Source: Chitinophaga pendula (lineage in GTDB: Bacteria > Bacteroidota > Bacteroidia > Chitinophagales > Chitinophagaceae). Taken from it: a stretch of DNA of 64,000 bases. The stretch covers positions 2,852,001-2,916,000 of the forward strand of contig NZ_CP077769.1 in NCBI RefSeq assembly GCF_020386615.1. The letters are read 5' to 3'. Under the pieces are notes generated by a model, which was not told the DNA's origin, made no database searches, and was given only the letters and a program-made list of their open reading frames with translations. Position numbers and translations under genes: made by a program. Shown here piece by piece: positions 19,301-21,782 of the stretch (positions are counted from its first letter, which is position 1; each line of letters begins with the position of its first letter).

Positions 19301-20045
19301 CGTGTTGAAATCCGCTTCCTTTTACGTTCATGGTACGATCAATATGTTGTTCATGAGCCACCTCATCACGCCTGAACACTGACAGATGATCGCCAAATAT
19401 GACTGTATCCATCTGGGCCAGCATAGGTCGGTATGATGCAGCGGTGGCGGTGATAAAAATCCTCTCTGAGATATATTTTCCTGTATCGGTATAAGCGGAC
19501 GGATCGTTTTTTGATCGGATCCAGCGCTGATTGGCGAAGAAGGTGATTAGTTCTTCCCGGGCGTGCGTTTGGAGGCGTTGCCAATCGGGTTTGCTTTGGA
19601 GCAATTCTTTTTCCCTCATTGCCAATAGTATCGTGATGACGAGCAGTCCATCCAGGAAGCTGGCCAGCGTGTTATCGGAGGTGTTCCACCGTGCTGCTGC
19701 CAGGTTTATCCATGGTAGCAGGGATATATTGGTTTGGTTGTCCAGGTATTCCCGGATAGGGAATGTGAGGAGGTCGACGGCGATCTCCGGTATTTGCCGG
19801 TGCAGGGCGGCGGCTGGTGTTGCGGACCAGGTATCGTCACGATGTCGGGTTACCCATCCCATTGATTCCAGCATTTGGAGGGCTATGCGGAGGTATCCGG
19901 CATTTGCCTTTGTTGAGGTGACCAGTTGATCAAAAGCGATATGCTGATCATTCTCCAGTATAAGGAACAGTCCATGGCGTTTGCAAGCCATGATTGCAGG
20001 CACGGTTACGTAGCCATGTGCGTAACTGTTAAGAACCGTTAACAT
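1..20045 (-). CDS. Giant trans-AT type I polyketide synthase (3' end outside window)
   Basis: The frame is open without a stop from the ATG at 20045 to the window edge, giving at least 6,681 residues. An in-frame TAA lies 12 bases upstream of the ATG, which fixes the 5' limit. Domains in order: winged helix, methyltransferase, GNAT, ACP (Ser764), ACP (Ser859), KS1 (Cys1094), three ACPs (Ser1605, Ser1729, Ser1834), ER, KS2 (Cys2465), defective DH, KR (Tyr3445), ACP (Ser3595), KS3 (Cys3862), ACP (Ser4409), ER, KS4 (Cys5029), defective DH, KR (Tyr5999), ACP (Ser6150), KS5 (Cys6412). There is no AT domain. The KS domains are followed by the linker typical of AT-less modules, ending in PFxRxRYW-like motifs, so malonyl units must come from the free-standing AT upstream in the operon. 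It is the last gene of the operon visible here. The product is not recognised; the family assignment is firm. Confidence 0.96.
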   Translation of the reverse strand, partial: MLTVLNSYAHGYVTVPAIMACKRHGLFLILENDQHIAFDQLVTSTKANAGYLRIALQMLESMGWVTRHRDDTWSATPAAALHRQIPEIAVDLLTFPIREYLDNQTNISLLPWINLAAARWNTSDNTLASFLDGLLVITILLAMREKELLQSKPDWQRLQTHAREELITFFANQRWIRSKNDPSAYTDTGKYISERIFITATAASYRPMLAQMDTVIFGDHLSVFRRDEVAHEQHIDRTMNVKGSGFQHEKYFSDIEDMILELFNKQPFDNQPAYIADMGCGDGSLLKKIFNIIKHKSLRGQVLQRYPLKLIGIDYNPEPLEQTRITLQGIDHIVIKGDIGDPITLIADLQEAGIRDTDNILHVRSFLDHNRPFIPAKDDAKIKERESIVGNAVCVGDDGQEIRPAAVMQSLVEHLSRWSSILGRHGMAVLEVHCLEPRIINTYLDRSESLHFDTYHRFSHQLLVEAEQFLMAAAEAQLFPHPSFFRKYPKTLPFGRITLNYFQRRDYIIRLATSADLPALLEIESACWPADLCTPEAIIRQRLEKYQLGQLVLEYNGRVTGVSYTQRIQHLEQLNNVNANNVDEYHHPDGPIVQLLSLSILPDMQHLNLGDQLLEFVLQRSTLTSGVQQVVGITRCKDYHQHTHVPYADYIRQKNIQGTLTDTTLRFHAMHGAEISNLVPGYRPEDNLNLGYGVLITYDIFSRKRKDLLAEAASTLRATQPPVTEVLREDIRAFITKTVSDILGETKQYRFSLQRPLMEMGLDSADLLEFNEKIRHTYQVPLDPSFFFEYNTGAQIIEYLQSVLPALPQPPAAHSAALSEHQAESISAYVKDTILQILGASKQARFAPQRPLMEMGLDSADLLELQEKIRFHYKLDLEPSFFFEYNTAEQISGYLREQPGIADIVTVTPAATTPPQTVTAATTATRDIAIIGMAFRLPGGINTRRQLWELLENGQSAISSLPLDRWNWPQEIDIENDHKGINKGGFMNNITDFDADFFRISPREAERMDPQQRIMLELSWECLEDAGYPPSSLAGTNTGVFIGASGSDYQLLLNEHHTRVEAHSGSGTSMAALPNRLSYFYDFDGPSIQVDTACSGSLVAIHEAVKALRAGECGLALAAGVHVMCHPSNSIAYYKAGMLSPDGICKTFDKSANGYVRAEGAAILLLKPLHEAIAAKDNIYAVIKGSATNHGGQASGLTVPNPAKQAALLINAYKDAAIDVATVGYIEAHGTGTSLGDPIEITALKKAFNSLLPIPPVAPFCGISSLKTNMGHLEAAAGIAGVIKTILCLQHKTLTPTVHYQTLNPHINLDQTPFYVVDKKRAWPSQTPATPARAGVSSFGSGGANAHLVLEEAPANTPAHPTQQPAYLICLSARNQSALQQKAADLADWLLSDGKDVHLAALSSALLLQREHFDVREAYLVKDMQELLELLEKVQSAGNAPGYFSSDDKTADKQNWYATLGKQLINELLSAPSTTPAAYREKLEIMAGLYVTGNAIEWKLWFTVAQLPVRLPAYPFSRERYWPLDKRQTPASSPAKSAQPLSLAIHTTPVPVHTPPEEKIPEQSVSTVDKDLLKASLIASLADALYLDAALLDPDRTFIEMGLDSIIGVEWIRGINKQYNINIAATKVYDYPTIDSLATLLEVELNKKNRPARSVAPPPLQVALQPVTPAPATAAEPIPVYTTPAIVESAVTGNTDILEELRNSLAEALYRSPDSLDAERRFVDMGLDSIIGVEWIRALNKRYSITLPATKVYDYPTLKEFAAFVQGELLRRNKTTSRSSAITPPPPVTQAAPPTSVAADQWEEELKVSLAEALYREPDTIDPSRRFVDMGLDSIIGVEWIRGLNKKHHCNIAATKVYDYPTIKEFAAYLAQLVNKKGNAPATPRTTPPPTSGVKPIGLPSIPAASSTAIATSTPANASETVIRSRFLSAEYGLVVNTVHTLDEAVLNNWQVPAPAPHEVKIAVRASAINFPDTMCVKGLYPTMPEYPFVPGFEVAGIVTQVGAGVTDIKAGDEVIALTGPQMGGHADFVNVPASQVAPKPASLSFAEACSLPIVFATVYHAFELGKLKRGEKVLIHTATGGCGLIALQLAHLKECEIFATAGKEEKRQLLHRLGITQVLNYKDNFDQEIQIRTAAKGVDVVLNMLSGEGIQKGLNSLRTGGRYLELAVHGLKTSPKLDLSRLLQNQTIHSIDIRQLMLDHNINIRALLLTMGEMVAAGQIVPIVSRIYPANQIREALAFVDKGEHIGKVVISHEVNTVMDLETVCIQAVQKQQQRKAPSAPTPQINTPVRKLPANDSIAIIGMSGQFPQARDINAFWDILSNGKDAITEIPAGRWRADDYYHPDPDTEGKTISKWMGVLEDADKFDPLFFNISPAEAELMDPQQRTFLESCWHCIEDAGIRPGALSGSRCGVFVGCMTGDYGLGLDGQRLSAQSLIGGATSILSARISYLLNLKGPSLAIDTACSSALVAIAEGCNSLILGSSDVVLAGGVCVMASPLMHILTSNAGMLSPTGRCYTFDNRADGFVPGEGVAVLMLKRLSDAERDRDTIHGVIRGWGINQDGKTNGITAPSVKSQIALEQEVYDRFNIDPATITMVETHGTGTQLGDPIEVEALVTSFRRYTNAQQYCALGSSKSNIGHLLTAAGAAGLIKVLLAMKHRQLPPTIHFEHLNEHIDLSDSPFFINTALKEWLVPAGLPRRAAISSFGFSGTNAHLVVDEYQASLRPRTPTPTPLSNIFLLSARNEERLHAYVKALHAHISSNDNIDLPTVAYTLQVGREPMEFRLAILADSREQLLSGLEVYIAGKSAATCITGQIKGNKEGIGLLEGEEEVLSMVQSWIQKNKIRKVAALWTKGLEITWEDLYKDHKPARIPLPGYPFSRDRYWIDHRAVSNKQLEKHPQISALHPLLQENISGFTGPQFRTALTAADKTLPALYQLEMALAATRIAATITLAQQQLVIEDVKWGAASVDTIASCNILTSLYQENDTQAAFEITDANKAHIFSQGIVSFTANKPSLRQQHLDTPWQIDLSADTSWKNTTTVLPLALLDQLAVIIEKVVASPSQITALDKLEISAPPADISLVQVQFNAAIGSLDLLLADRSGNVYATFSGLHLQPLQPHGVKLFREQWITPAAADTVPTIQYDQQIVITADTIPGLQEQLQQHAKQVRLLVLPDTRNGLATVYTTQAIWLLDVVKEWLQSATTGKILIQLITSTAQELQSGLFAILQTAHLENPRIDAKLLLIDEQLQVTALAEELRRQANSSAHILRLANGKREVPHWQQYTVNTGNRTPWKTQGVYLITGGAGGLGAIFAGDIAKANVNATIILTGRRALNDAQQTQLAALNTNRANVIYRQTDIANSQAVKALIQYIIDNYGKLDGILHNAGVIHDNYIIRKSPAELQAVFAAKVQGLQSLDEATATLKLDWFILTSSLAAIAGNPGQADYAAANAFMDKYAAWRNAWVKKGHRQGHSLSLNWTLWKEGGMQLDEALTQQLQYAGLRPLETKDGLQALYQALQEQLTQAIVLSGSWQSWQQFINGASGTIQEPVPPTPVTDTTALEERVLLQLKTLLSKHVKLDPARIQADEPLESYGIDSIMISKLNQQLSAVFGNISRTLFFEYQHLQALARYFVEQYPGTASKWTGLENTSANTTTLPGTAHHSQVLTPIRKQPARSPLPAPSQDHLSSMPIAIIGLSGRYPQADDLRQFWENLKTGKNCITEIPADRWPLENFYHPDMEQAIASNKSYSKWGGFVDNFAAFDPLFFNISPREAHNMDPQERLFAEISWEVLEDAGYTRDVLANKYQRKVGVFAGITKTGFELYGPALRRQGEKAMLHTSFSSVANRISYLLNLQGPSMPIDTMCSSSLTAIHEACEHLRRGECELAIAGGVNLYLHPETYILLSAQRMLSTGGECRSFGAGGDGFVPGEGVGAVLLKPLALAEADGDHIYGVIKSSCINHGGKTNGYTVPNPAAQAELVRTALDKAGVNARAISYIEAHGTGTALGDPIEITGLSQAFSKDTSDKTYCAIGAVKSNIGHLEAAAGIAGLTKILLQLQHKQLVPTLHAGVHNPNINFSETPFVIQQQLRDWEQPVLNINGEIREYPRTAGVSSFGAGGANAHLIVEEYTPKATAKADIRPPYVVVLTARTEEQLSALAKKWQQHLLNENYQQDQLAAIAYTSQVGREALDERIALLVSSVDELTDLLAAFLAGQTATPGLYTGQAGSTKEALSVFTDNTLQEAIDKWLEQGKLGKLLELWTKGLTFDWNRLYKGNVPNRISLPVYPFEKERYWLPATAAVEDNTPVPIPPANTSPSTQLPDVTPILAQEVAAKPAGVTLMGKVALTTTPPAEMAATTEETIPVTTAAIPEQVPAFTLKEIETILVRQFSEALMLKPADVAKDKNFIDMGLDSIVGVEWIRTINKEFDINIPATKVYDYPTIREFSAYLQKELGNTPAPDRNTPPPATNTGSKPMAAPLKNIERANIPLQTTSDQYGLVVSTVHTIAELTLQEWPATPPQQGELTVKVMASAINFPDTLCINGLYPTMPAYPFVPGFEVAGIVTSIGDDVTGFQIGDAVIALTGAQLGGHAAFVNVKETNAVLKPARLSFEEACSLPVVFSTVYYAFKRAALEQHEHVLIHTATGGCGLIALQLAAWKGAVIHASAGRPEKLAILRDLGIPYVFNYKDNFDNIVREQTGGRGVDVVLNMLAGDPIQKGINSLAAGGRYIELAVHALKTTTQLNLSRLLENQSIHSIDLRQMSLYHGFSPKALLETMVEMADAGDIVPIVSRIYPISQIRSALEYVAEGNHIGKVVISYQAHSIQDLTDTCLDALKAQQQRQQTAARPATSPVGKKITTQTSQVIAPIAIIGMSGQFPQADNLDAFWHNLANGKDAITEIPSQRWSLDTYYDPNPAAPGKTYSKWMGSLEHADKFDPLFFNISPVEAELMDPQQRLFLENSWHCIEHAGIRAGALSGARCGVFVGCAAGDYGNGAESIQLSAQGLTGNTSSILSARISYLLNIKGPCMAIDTACSSALVAVAEACNSLTLGSSDLALAGGVCILAGPYPHIQTSKAGMLSPTGRCYTFDQRADGFVPGEGVGVVLLKRLEDAQRDGDTIHGIIRGWGVNQDGKTNGITAPSVISQTALEQEVYDRFNIDPATITMVETHGTGTRLGDPIEVEALVTAFRHYTDEKEYCAIGSVKSNIGHLLTAAGASSIMKVLLALRHKQIPPTIHFEKLNEHIRLANSPFYVNTSLTPWSPPGNHPRKAAISSFGFSGTNAHLVIEEYTNTTSAAQVPVSPLASVFPLSARNLERLYAYAAALEAQVSGQTTIDLQALAYSLQTGREQMSARLAIIADNRQQLLDALQKIKQHQPAPNYVIGQANKLELNEEQDASALLTKYLQSGEKYLLAENWVNGLTITWEEGYTNGKPARINIPIYPFARERYWINNNTTSTHVATLHPLLHQNTSGLQGLRFSTDIQILQTVPTALSLLELPLAAFTQLYTGKEQTPAIRLDMVVWEDAPADHQYHTLHTSITPQDSGSLAFELYDDHEHIHTQGYITGTNAAQNRVDIEALKSTTSLLILELPAQHEYLFSPVLTTALLNAIAVEEGSAPVLLFLQSARIWKGMPAKILLHIHAASTGDNCWNVTGYDETGTIWLEVLELETQPQIPPQKIKTFIYEEEWIAAAADTAVQKPAFNDHHIWLCGANPEMSAYLQRSFPNALVTILSPATGDIATQYTLAVKQAFTLIQQQLERKTTNTSFIQIVTLNQGEQKIYNGLIASAKTMMLENPRIQAQLIGLRDWQLSAVVEKLRENSHSADNYIRYNEVERLLPTWHATTLTDTYPAPWKTNGVYLITGGAGGLGLIFATAMAKTTKNITLILTGRSSLSGEKENTLAAIRNLGATVIYRQTDVTSKEEVTALIAAIVTEHKTLHGIIHAAGIIRDNYIIRKTVAELESVLAPKVTALYLLDAATKDLALETFIACSSVAAVSGNAGQFDYAAGNAFMDAFASYRNDLQQKGQRKGHTISINWPLWADGGMHVDTATLDQLQQSGIYALPEAEGINALHYALTKEVAQLLVLTGDEQKLNTFINNVSEKIAAITTAATSPVKEDVLKEQVQRSLQQLLGKHIKLEAARIDANEPLESYGIDSVMITALNQQLVEIFGPLSRTLFFEYQTIRDLAAYFTTAHATACLRWTGMSATSQIPAAPATPKQRRTPLRTPERKKKNVTAMTAQQESIAIIGISGRYPQAANIQEFWNNLKDGRNCITEIPADRWSLEQFYEADADLAVEQGKSYSKWGGFLENYAAFDPLFFNISPREAQSMDPQERLFTEICWEVLEDAGYTKELLAAKHQHKVGVYAGITKTGYELYGPALWQQGDNIYPHTSFSSVANRISYLLNLRGPSLPFDTMCSSSLTAIHEACEHLLRGECELAIAGGVNLYVHPSSYVILSSQRMLSAGGVCRSFGAGGDGFVPGEGAGAVLLKPLSRAEADGDHIYAVIRSSAINHGGKTNGYTIPNPAAQGELVRTALDKAGLDARSISYIEAHGTGTALGDPIEITGLTQAFEKDGSEKQYCAIGAVKSNIGHLEAAAGIAGLTRIVLQLRHRQLTPTLHAAEKNPNIDFEQTPFKVQQTTEEWRRPVINGQQMPLRAGISSFGAGGANAHVILEEYQPQLQEQPLT
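1356..5475 (-). other. PKS module 4: KS-DH(defective)-KR-ACP
   Basis: Residues about 4857-6230. KS4 has Cys5029 in DTACSSA. The DH begins HPLLHQNTSG (His5458) and then jumps from RFSTDI to LSLLELPLAA, so the catalytic His loop is missing as in module 2. The KR has TGGAGGLG near residue 5850 and a catalytic Tyr5999 in QFDYAAGN. The ACP has YGIDSVMIT (Ser6150). The layout and the DH deletion match module 2. The module ends with a basic linker containing KQRRTPLR before KS5. The predicted outcome is a beta-hydroxyl. Confidence 0.85.
5476..8990 (-). other. PKS module 3: KS-ACP-ER (beta-branching)
   Basis: Residues about 3686-4856. KS3 has Cys3862 in DTMCSSS, a Met in place of the more usual Ala, and intact His motifs. 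A single ACP carries MGLDSIVGVEWI (Ser4409), again with the beta-branching Trp. An MDR-type ER (about 4486-4820) closely resembles the ER of module 1, sharing INFPDT, YPFVPGFEVAG and HTATGGCG. The layout is that of module 1 with one ACP rather than three. The predicted outcome is a saturated beta-methyl branch, provided the HMG-synthase cassette recognises this single ACP. Confidence 0.84.
8991..13160 (-). other. PKS module 2: KS-DH(defective)-KR-ACP
   Basis: Residues about 2296-3685. KS2 has Cys2465 in DTACSSA and intact His motifs. The DH region starts at HPLLQENISG (His2906), but the segment that should carry the catalytic HxxxGxxxxP motif is deleted: the sequence runs from GPQFRTAL almost directly to LPALYQLEMA. 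Dehydration is therefore not expected. The KR has a normal nucleotide motif (TGGAGGLG near 3297) and catalytic Ser and Tyr3445 in QADYAAAN. The ACP has YGIDSIMIS (Ser3595). The expected outcome is a beta-hydroxyl group. Module 4 has the same layout and the same DH defect. Confidence 0.85.
13161..17270 (-). other. PKS module 1: KS-ACP-ACP-ACP-ER (beta-branching)
   Basis: Residues 926 to about 2295. KS1 (926-1353) has an intact active site: Cys1094 in DTACSGS, plus HGTGT and NMGHLEAAAG. A post-KS linker ends at RERYW near 1515. Three tandem ACPs follow, each with LDSIIGVEWI (Ser1605, Ser1729, Ser1834). The Trp six residues after the phosphopantetheine Ser is the published flag for ACPs served by HMG-synthase beta-branching enzymes. 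There is no KR or DH, so the beta-keto group would be left for branching. An MDR-type ER (about 1918-2255, with PFVPGFEVAG and ATGGCG) lies after the ACPs. An ER next to a branching cassette, as in CurF, reduces the branched enoyl product. By inference the outcome is a saturated beta-methyl group. Confidence 0.85.
17271..20045 (-). other. PKS starter module: winged helix-methyltransferase-GNAT-ACP-ACP
   Basis: Residues 1 to about 925 of the giant PKS. Residues 1-115 resemble the helical/winged N-terminus of small-molecule methyltransferases. A SAM-binding motif MGCGDGS sits at 278-284, followed by an HVRSFLDHNR motif. A GNAT domain spans about 503-695 and includes RFHAMHGAE and a YRPEDNLN segment. 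Two ACPs follow with MGLDSADLLE at Ser764 and Ser859. This order resembles the loading regions of apratoxin (AprA), gephyronic acid (GphF) and curacin (CurA). In those systems the GNAT-like domain decarboxylates and transfers a malonyl-type unit, and the AprA/GphF methyltransferases methylate it. By inference the starter is a short, possibly branched acyl group such as propionyl, isobutyryl or pivaloyl; the sequence does not say which. Confidence 0.83.
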
Positions 20046-20259
20046 GTTGTGCAGTTATTTTAATGAGACCGCAGCTGGATTTTTTATACAGTGCGACAAA
20101 AAAATGCTATCCGCTATACTCTTGCGGGAGTATACGATACGAACATACCGTTAGGCATAGTGTATGATAAGTGGACGGTGGAAAATGTAGTACGGTGCGA
20201 TAGTGATGAGCGGTCCGCAGCAGCCTGTTGTGGTGGCTGATAATTTCTGATGACGCCGG

Positions 20260-20299
20260 TATCCGGTAGTTATTCCATAGGAGACACAACTACCGGATA
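20260..20299. promoter_or_regulatory. 12-bp inverted repeat ahead of the giant PKS gene
   Basis: TATCCGGTAGTT at 20260-20271 pairs perfectly with AACTACCGGATA at 20288-20299 around a 16-base loop. It lies in the 281-bp non-coding gap between the HPr-like gene and the PKS start. No U-tract follows it on the minus strand, so it is not a typical intrinsic terminator. It could be a pause, processing or attenuation element within the operon. The rest of the gap shows no clear promoter. Confidence 0.5.
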
Positions 20300-20326
20300 T
20301 CATTGTACGATGGGAGGTATAGGGTT

Positions 20327-20611
20327 TCAATCGATGATGAACCTGGAGTAACAGAAGGCTTCCTTGATATTGTCGAGTTCATCGACTTCTTCTCCGTCGC
20401 AGATGAGTTCTGCGGTAGCGGAAGGGGAAAAAGCTGCCTGTACAATGTTCAGGATTCTGATCACAATGGGTTTAAAATGGTTCTTACTGATAAACATGTA
20501 TTTATCAGCGATTTCCGGGGTGGTACATGCATCCGCTTTGAGAGTGTGGTTTACCAGTATCCCCACCTCATTAATAAATTCGCAATTGATGGTTAATGTG
20601 AGCTTTTCCAT
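20327..20611 (-). CDS. Small HPr-like protein in the PKS operon, phospho-His missing
   Basis: A 94-residue protein, taking the ATG at 20611 (an upstream in-frame ATG at 20635 would add eight residues). The pattern from KPIVIRILNIVQAAF through SATAELICDGEEVDELDNIKEAF resembles the second half of HPr phosphocarriers: a helix, a beta strand of the AEITI type, a G-E-x-E turn and a last helix. The N-terminal half would align with the HPr active-site loop, but the HARP-type His is absent (NEVGILVNHT is found). It sits between the acyl-hydrolase homologue and the giant PKS on the same strand and is probably co-transcribed. Its role is unknown. It is not an ACP, as there is no DSL motif. The HPr resemblance is my reading of the pattern, not a firm assignment. 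Confidence 0.55.
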   Translation of the reverse strand: MEKLTLTINCEFINEVGILVNHTLKADACTTPEIADKYMFISKNHFKPIVIRILNIVQAAFSPSATAELICDGEEVDELDNIKEAFCYSRFIID

Positions 20612-20756
20612 AGTCAACGATTTTAACATTAACACTATTTTTTTGGGGTCACGATCTGTTTTACCGCGAAAGGCTTACAGGCTTTTTTATGTAGCGGCAT
20701 GCATATTCATGCTTACAAATCAATTCATTTATTTTCTTTTTTTTAAATCAGGATGG

Positions 20757-21731
20757 TTATAAGCTGGCTGAGGCGGTTACTTCTCTCAGTTGCTGTAAGT
20801 TTTTAATTTCCTGCCGGAAAGGGCTCATGATGCCATATTGTTTAGAGCCATTAGCGGGGTTAACAATTTTATTCAGTATGTTTTTTATTGTTCCGGAGGG
20901 GCTGCAGTCAATGTACCTGCAGGGGGTTTTTGTTTCCAGGAATTGGACGGCCTCGTTGAGTTTCATTGGAGCTCTTACTGCTTGCCAACAGTAATCGGCG
21001 TCTAATGTGGAAAGCGGCTGTCCGTGTACGCCAGCGATGAAAGGGATCGCTGGTGGGATAAAGGAAATGTTATAGAAGGTGTCTTTGAATTTTTTTTCTG
21101 CTATGTCGATCAGTTGGCTGTGAAAAGCGTATTGAACGGGCAACTGCATGTAGAGCATTTCATTTTGGTCCAGGAACCTGATGATGGGTTGTACCCTATC
21201 TTCTGCGGCAGCGATGGTAAAATGCTGATCATAGTTGACGGCAGCGAGGGTGCTGTTGGTATATAATTCCGGGGCTTTTCGGAAAATGGTGTTGTCGTGC
21301 AGGATGGAAATCATGGTTCCTTTTCTGCAATATGAAGATAGGACTTCTGCCTGCCGTATGACAGCGGACAGCATATTTTCCGGTGCTACGGCGCCGCTAA
21401 CGGCGGCGGCTACCATTTCTCCGAGGCTGTTGCCCAATACGTAGTCCGGCCGTAGTTGCAGGTCTTGCTGCAACATGACGGCCAGTGCGTATTGTATCAT
21501 AAAGATTGCCGGGTTGGTAAATCGGAGTTCATCGAATGCGGCGCCACGGGGCTGGTGGTTGCCGTAGACGGTATCGAGTACGGAGGCAGCCATCAGCTGG
21601 CGGGCGTGCAGGTCGAGTGTAAGTAATGTATTTCTGAAGGTTTCGTTGGATTGGTATAATTCCTCACCCATGTTGTAGTACTGGCATCCTTGTCCTGCGA
21701 ACAGGAATACCGTTGGTTTCGTTTGTTCCAT
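20757..21731 (-). CDS. Trans-acting acyl hydrolase / AT homologue (PedC-like)
   Basis: A 324-residue stand-alone acyltransferase-fold protein. It opens with FLFAGQGCQYYNMGEELY, a start typical of the PedC-type group in trans-AT clusters. The nucleophile motif reads GNSLGE at 100-105, with Asn101 where most ATs have His (GHSxGE). Ser102 and the catalytic His204 (AFHSQ) are present. Members of this group hydrolyse stalled acyl chains from ACPs and act as proof-readers rather than loading malonate. It lies 51 bp downstream of the AT-ER gene and 145 bp upstream of the HPr-like gene, in the PKS operon. A loading role cannot be excluded from sequence alone. Confidence 0.85.
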   Translation of the reverse strand: MEQTKPTVFLFAGQGCQYYNMGEELYQSNETFRNTLLTLDLHARQLMAASVLDTVYGNHQPRGAAFDELRFTNPAIFMIQYALAVMLQQDLQLRPDYVLGNSLGEMVAAAVSGAVAPENMLSAVIRQAEVLSSYCRKGTMISILHDNTIFRKAPELYTNSTLAAVNYDQHFTIAAAEDRVQPIIRFLDQNEMLYMQLPVQYAFHSQLIDIAEKKFKDTFYNISFIPPAIPFIAGVHGQPLSTLDADYCWQAVRAPMKLNEAVQFLETKTPCRYIDCSPSGTIKNILNKIVNPANGSKQYGIMSPFRQEIKNLQQLREVTASASL

Positions 21732-21782
21732 AGTTCGTTTGTTGTTGTGAGGAACTGGGTTGGTGCTGTGGGGTTATTGGTG

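Noticed and set aside
1..20045. Splitting the PKS into several genes
   Set aside because: The same frame is kept from the ATG at 20045 through all five KS domains to the edge, with no stop.
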